Shown: positions 60,434 to 64,000 of the stretch, piece by piece
Numbering within the stretch: position 1 is the first letter of the stretch
How the letters are laid out: each line of letters starts with the position of its first letter
Assembly (NCBI RefSeq): GCF_016808335.1
Contig: NC_053141.1
Location: forward strand, 4,167,326 to 4,231,325
Source of the DNA: Panicum virgatum
Taxonomy: Eukaryota; Streptophyta; Magnoliopsida; Poales; Poaceae
Direction: 5' to 3'
DNA: 64,000 nucleotides
Position numbers and translations under genes: made by a program
Notes under the pieces: generated by a model
The model's database searches: none
What the model was told of the DNA's origin: nothing
Seen by the model: the letters and a program-made list of their open reading frames with translations, nothing else

Positions 60434-61328
60434 TCATTCTTCAGTCAAATGGGATGCTGATATATTGTAGTAAGTTCCCACCCCCACCCGAAAAAGAACA
60501 TTTGCATTATCATCTTCCACGATTGCCAACCCACATACATGGCCCACATAACTTCATTTAATTTTGGTTCATTTTAGTAGGCCTATTTAGAGATATAGAA
60601 ATGTATTGTACGCATGAGAATTTTGGATTTATTTATCAATATAATTGTATATGTGTAGCACTCTAAGTCTGCATTTGACCTGGCAATATTCAATATGCAG
60701 TGAACAATGACACTTTGCATTGCCACACCTGTCCATTGCTTATTGTGCCTATTTCATCACTGTTATCAAATTTGAAAAAAGGTGTCTGCACAATGTCAAT
60801 GCCGTGTTGAAACTCAAACATCACACAAGGAGGGAACCTGTTTTACTTATCTCAATACACTTTGCATTTGTTTTTTGTTGAAATTGTCTGATGTTAAATG
60901 GTCTTTACAAACCTGAAATGATATCACTATACTTTTCAAACGGCTGCTCTATATTTTTCATTTATATCACTTATTATGAAGTTAATTTTCATAAATCACC
61001 TCCTTCCCTTGCAGGTTATCATCCACCCCAACTTGTGTCCTGACACTGAGGAATGCTCTGTGAAGAATCGTCATGGATGAACACTAGACCCATACATAGA
61101 GACAGTCAGAAACAGTGAAGAAATACAGATAGATCTTTTTTTGAGAAACCAATAGATACAGTCTAGACAGAGGTAGGATCAATTAGCATCTTTATTCCTT
61201 CAAATAGCAGAGTGGGGCATCATCATCCGATCGTTCCATAGCCTGACTTGTAACATTAAATAGTCATATTTTTTGCCAGACAACGCTGCAATTAATACAG
61301 CTTATGAGTCTTTTTGTTGGAAAGTTGA
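60434..61328. other. 3' flank of the glycosyltransferase gene
   Basis: Probably 3' UTR then AT-rich spacer. An acceptor-like CTTGCAG near 61014 could belong to a spliced 3' UTR exon. No other gene is seen. Confidence 0.4.
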
Positions 61329-61336
61329 GATAGATC

Positions 61337-62183
61337 CAGGGGCGGGCCCAGGATTTGAAATTTGGGTATTCAACATTTTCAAAGGTCGAAAAATTTTTTG
61401 ACCGCCGCTGGGCGCTGCGCAGTCTCCAGTGCCGCGGGCCGCTCACGTCTCGACGCAAGCAGACATCGCCCACCGCCGCTAGGGTTCACTGCCGCCGGCC
61501 CAAAGAGGAAAGGACGCGGCCACGGGGAGGGGGGAAGTGTAATCTGGATGGATGGTGCTGGGGACCTAAGGTCCGTGCCGGTTGGGGTCATGACTGGGCC
61601 GTCGCAGGTTTACCTAGAGGAGGGGAAGTGTGCTATTTGAGCACAAGAGGCAATATGAGATTGGGAAGCCTGTTTTGTGATGTTAGATCATCTCCAAGAG
61701 ACACCCTTAAGCTATTCTAGTGACGAATTTAGAATTTTTAGTGAAAAACCTCACTCCAACAGTTCTCTAAAACCAATCCCTCAAGGTAGCAACATTCTAA
61801 ATCATCTCTATCCCTTTCCAGATCTAAGAACAAAAATCCATCCCAATTTCAAATACTTGCCATTTTAGAACCAGATCTTAGACCTTCATCCTTCAAGTTC
61901 ATGAATCATGTTTCCTAATATGTCAATGTTCAAACAATATGATATCCAGTTTAAGAGAAATGTCGTGGGGACACGAGAATACAGAAAGAAGTAATAATTA
62001 GGATGACCCTTTACATCAGGATACAAAAAGTTAGAGACTAGGATTTAAGAATTCATCAAGAGATATTTTTATTTTCTATTTTCTAATACATACATATGTT
62101 ATATACTATGTGTATAAATTTGTTTGCTGAAAATTTTGGGTATTCAAGTGAATACCCATGAATACATGGGAGGCCCGCCCCTG
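61337..62183. mobile_element. Non-autonomous hAT element, 847 bp
   Basis: The ends CAGGGGCGGGCC and GGCCCGCCCCTG are inverted repeats. They are flanked by perfect 8-bp repeats GATAGATC (61329-61336 and 62184-62191), the hAT signature. TTTGGGTATTCA near the left end pairs with TGAATACCC near the right. No transposase is present; a GC-rich patch at 61390-61620 is of unknown origin. Confidence 0.85.
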
Positions 62184-62427
62184 GATAGATCTTGGAAATG
62201 TGAAAAACAATTGAACTTCTTTCTCACCATTTGGGATACCCATAGAGTATCTCTTGAAATGTTCATGCTCTCAAGTAACAAATAAATAAAACCTGCCACA
62301 TAAAAGTTTTCAAGATAAAGTAAACAAGCACTCCGAGCCTTCGCTTATACTCAATTTGCTCGGATACACAAAAAACACGGTAAAAAGAACTCCTTTGCTT
62401 ATACTCGATCTGAAATCAGTTTTACAA

Positions 62428-64000
62428 CTACCAGCACCACCGCTGAGGGCGTTTTACAACAGTGATCGCTTTACCGAACCGTTCTGAGGTATGGTGTGCC
62501 CATTCAAAAATCTTGTCCTCAGGTATGTCTAAATTCACAAAAGCATGGCAAAATGGTACTCTAACTATTGGTTCAATTGTCACATGCTCGAGAGCAGCAC
62601 CCATTTCCAAAATGCCACACAGCAGCTCGACCTGAGCCCGGTAGCAACGGAACCCACTCATGTAGATCGTCTTGAGGTGATCAAGGTGGCACATAGGGTA
62701 GGAAACTGCATCAGTGCATCACCATGCCAACAGCTTCCATCAATCATATTATACATTTGTTTCTCTAAGACAAATTTGTAATTATTCCATAGCCAAATAG
62801 TTCCTTTTCTAGTTCCATCCATGTAATTCTTTTTTTTTTTGAAGGACCATCCATGTAATTCTTGCTAAATCAAAAGGAGGCTAGTGTTTGTCAACAAAGA
62901 AACAAAAACAAAAACAAGATAGCAGACAACTCACATGTAATTCCAGTGTCTCCAAATGAGGTGCCAAAGCCAAATACTGGGCCAGCTGAAGAATTCCGCT
63001 GTGACTATTTGGATCCTTAGTGACAATAGTTATTTCATAAGCCAGATGCCTCAAATTCATAAACATGCATGTTGCCCTTGTTGTCAATATATGCACCTGA
63101 AACATGACCAAAACAAATAATAAAAGATTAACACGCCCATTAGAGCAGGTAAGAAGTGAGCAAAGATAATAATTAAGATGCCCTAAAAAGAAGATAATAA
63201 TTAAGAACAGCTACCTGTAAGGACCACACCGGTTTATTGATGTGCATATTAGCATGCACATTGAGCACCTTCATTGCTGAAATACTGGGAATTCCATTGA
63301 ATACATGGCCCAGTACTTTGATGTGGTCTTCTTCAACCCACCTCCGGTGAAAAGTCAGGATTGCCTTCTGTAATTTTGAGCAACCATCAAGCACTATAGG
63401 AATCACAGCACCTTGGTACCAAAAATAAGAAAGATCAGGAACACAAAACCCAACCATCTGGACACGCATATTGGAAATTAGCAAATGCCGAAGTTTATCA
63501 AGTTGGTGGGGTATATTCAGATCAGCCACACCAGAGCAGGTGATGAGTGCCAAGTCCTCAAGAATAGAACAATTTAATAGCAACCCTGGAAGATTTCCAA
63601 CTACTTGAACACGGTGCAAATGAAGCTTCCTGAGTTTTGCAAAGCCGCATATATATGAAGGTGTCTCTATAGAAACATTGGTGAGAAACAACGACTGAAT
63701 AAAAGGGCAATCTTGAGCACCTAAAGCCTCAAGAGGGAAGTGATAAACCTGTCCGGTTGGTCCTACATTGTTCCTTTGTGGCCACAGGTTTATATCTAGA
63801 ATCCTAGCCTTCGATGCAAGGGCAAAGCTAATCCACCTATCAAGATGATCTGAGTGATCCTTCCAAAGGCTGCATTTGATGCTGAATTTATTGAACCCTA
63901 TTCCACTGTGCTGTTGAATAATAGAGTTTACTGTCTCAATGAACATTGCGCTTTCTATTTTGCTACTATCATCATCAGTGCACCGGTCTCTGCTGTAATC
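62428..64000 (-). CDS. F-box/LRR (FBD-like) protein, 3' part
   Basis: Probably a substrate-recognition subunit of an SCF ubiquitin ligase; the N-terminal F-box would lie beyond position 64000. Exons on the minus strand: 64000-63215 (262 codons, open to the edge), 63096-62935 (54 codons) and about 62705-62428 (stop 62430-62428). Leucine-rich segments typical of this family are visible: FAKLRKLHLHRVQVVGNLPG, CSILEDLALITCSGVADLNI, LDGCSKLQKAILTF, APHLETLELH and HLDHLKTIYMSGF. The first junction is clean. The second does not keep frame with the obvious donor (CAT|GTGAG) and acceptor (TGCAG|TTTCC): one base is out. Either a weaker donor is used or the gene has a small lesion. The F-box assignment is by family resemblance only. 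Confidence 0.78.

Overview
The window is nuclear DNA of a grass, most likely a panicoid. Genes have many short exons with GT-AG introns, 5' exons are GC-rich, and the space between genes is AT-rich and full of grass transposons (CACTA, MULE, hAT, Stowaway, Tourist, Helitron, Gypsy-type LTRs). The order tryptophan synthase beta, HD-ZIP IV factor, FIE matches, as I recall it, the start of rice chromosome 8 short arm. That is collinearity from memory, not a search.

Layout. 1-3028 (+): tryptophan synthase beta, missing its 5' end. 4090-5644: a MULE with a perfect 9-bp target duplication that carries a fragment of a cation/calcium exchanger gene. 6222-10698 (-): a complete seven-exon HD-ZIP IV homeobox gene. 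11.3-24.4 kb: a TE-rich block with MITEs, diverged duplications, a 3.2-kb putative solo LTR, a 1.08-kb solo LTR and a 979-bp foldback MULE. 24559-25573 (+): a small SOFL-like gene with a CACTA element just behind it. 28-31 kb: MITEs and one possible orphan exon. 32215-35541 (+): a 13-exon FIE gene (WD40 Polycomb PRC2 subunit). 36036-40007: a 4-kb long-TIR element holding hAT transposase remains, a second solo LTR and other fragments. 40-44.5 kb: AT-rich filler with a duplication. 44571-48394: a second copy of the long solo-LTR family. 50.4-51.9 kb: MITEs, one split by a Helitron. 52371-55573 (+): a CC-NB-ARC-LRR resistance gene broken in its LRR half by a 1-nt frameshift and an in-frame stop. 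57493-60433 (+): a three-exon DUF604/GT31-type glycosyltransferase. 61337-62183: an hAT element. 62428-64000 (-): the 3' part of an F-box/LRR-type gene running off the edge.

The genes are independent eukaryotic transcription units: amino-acid synthesis, epidermal transcription control, a small SOFL-type protein, Polycomb silencing, immunity, cell-wall or glycan modification, and protein turnover. No operon or single pathway links them. The best structural signals are target-site duplications read at many TE borders, which give exact insertion boundaries, and the fact that every LTR with a readable target duplication is a solo LTR rather than a full element. I found no tRNA, rRNA or CRISPR array.
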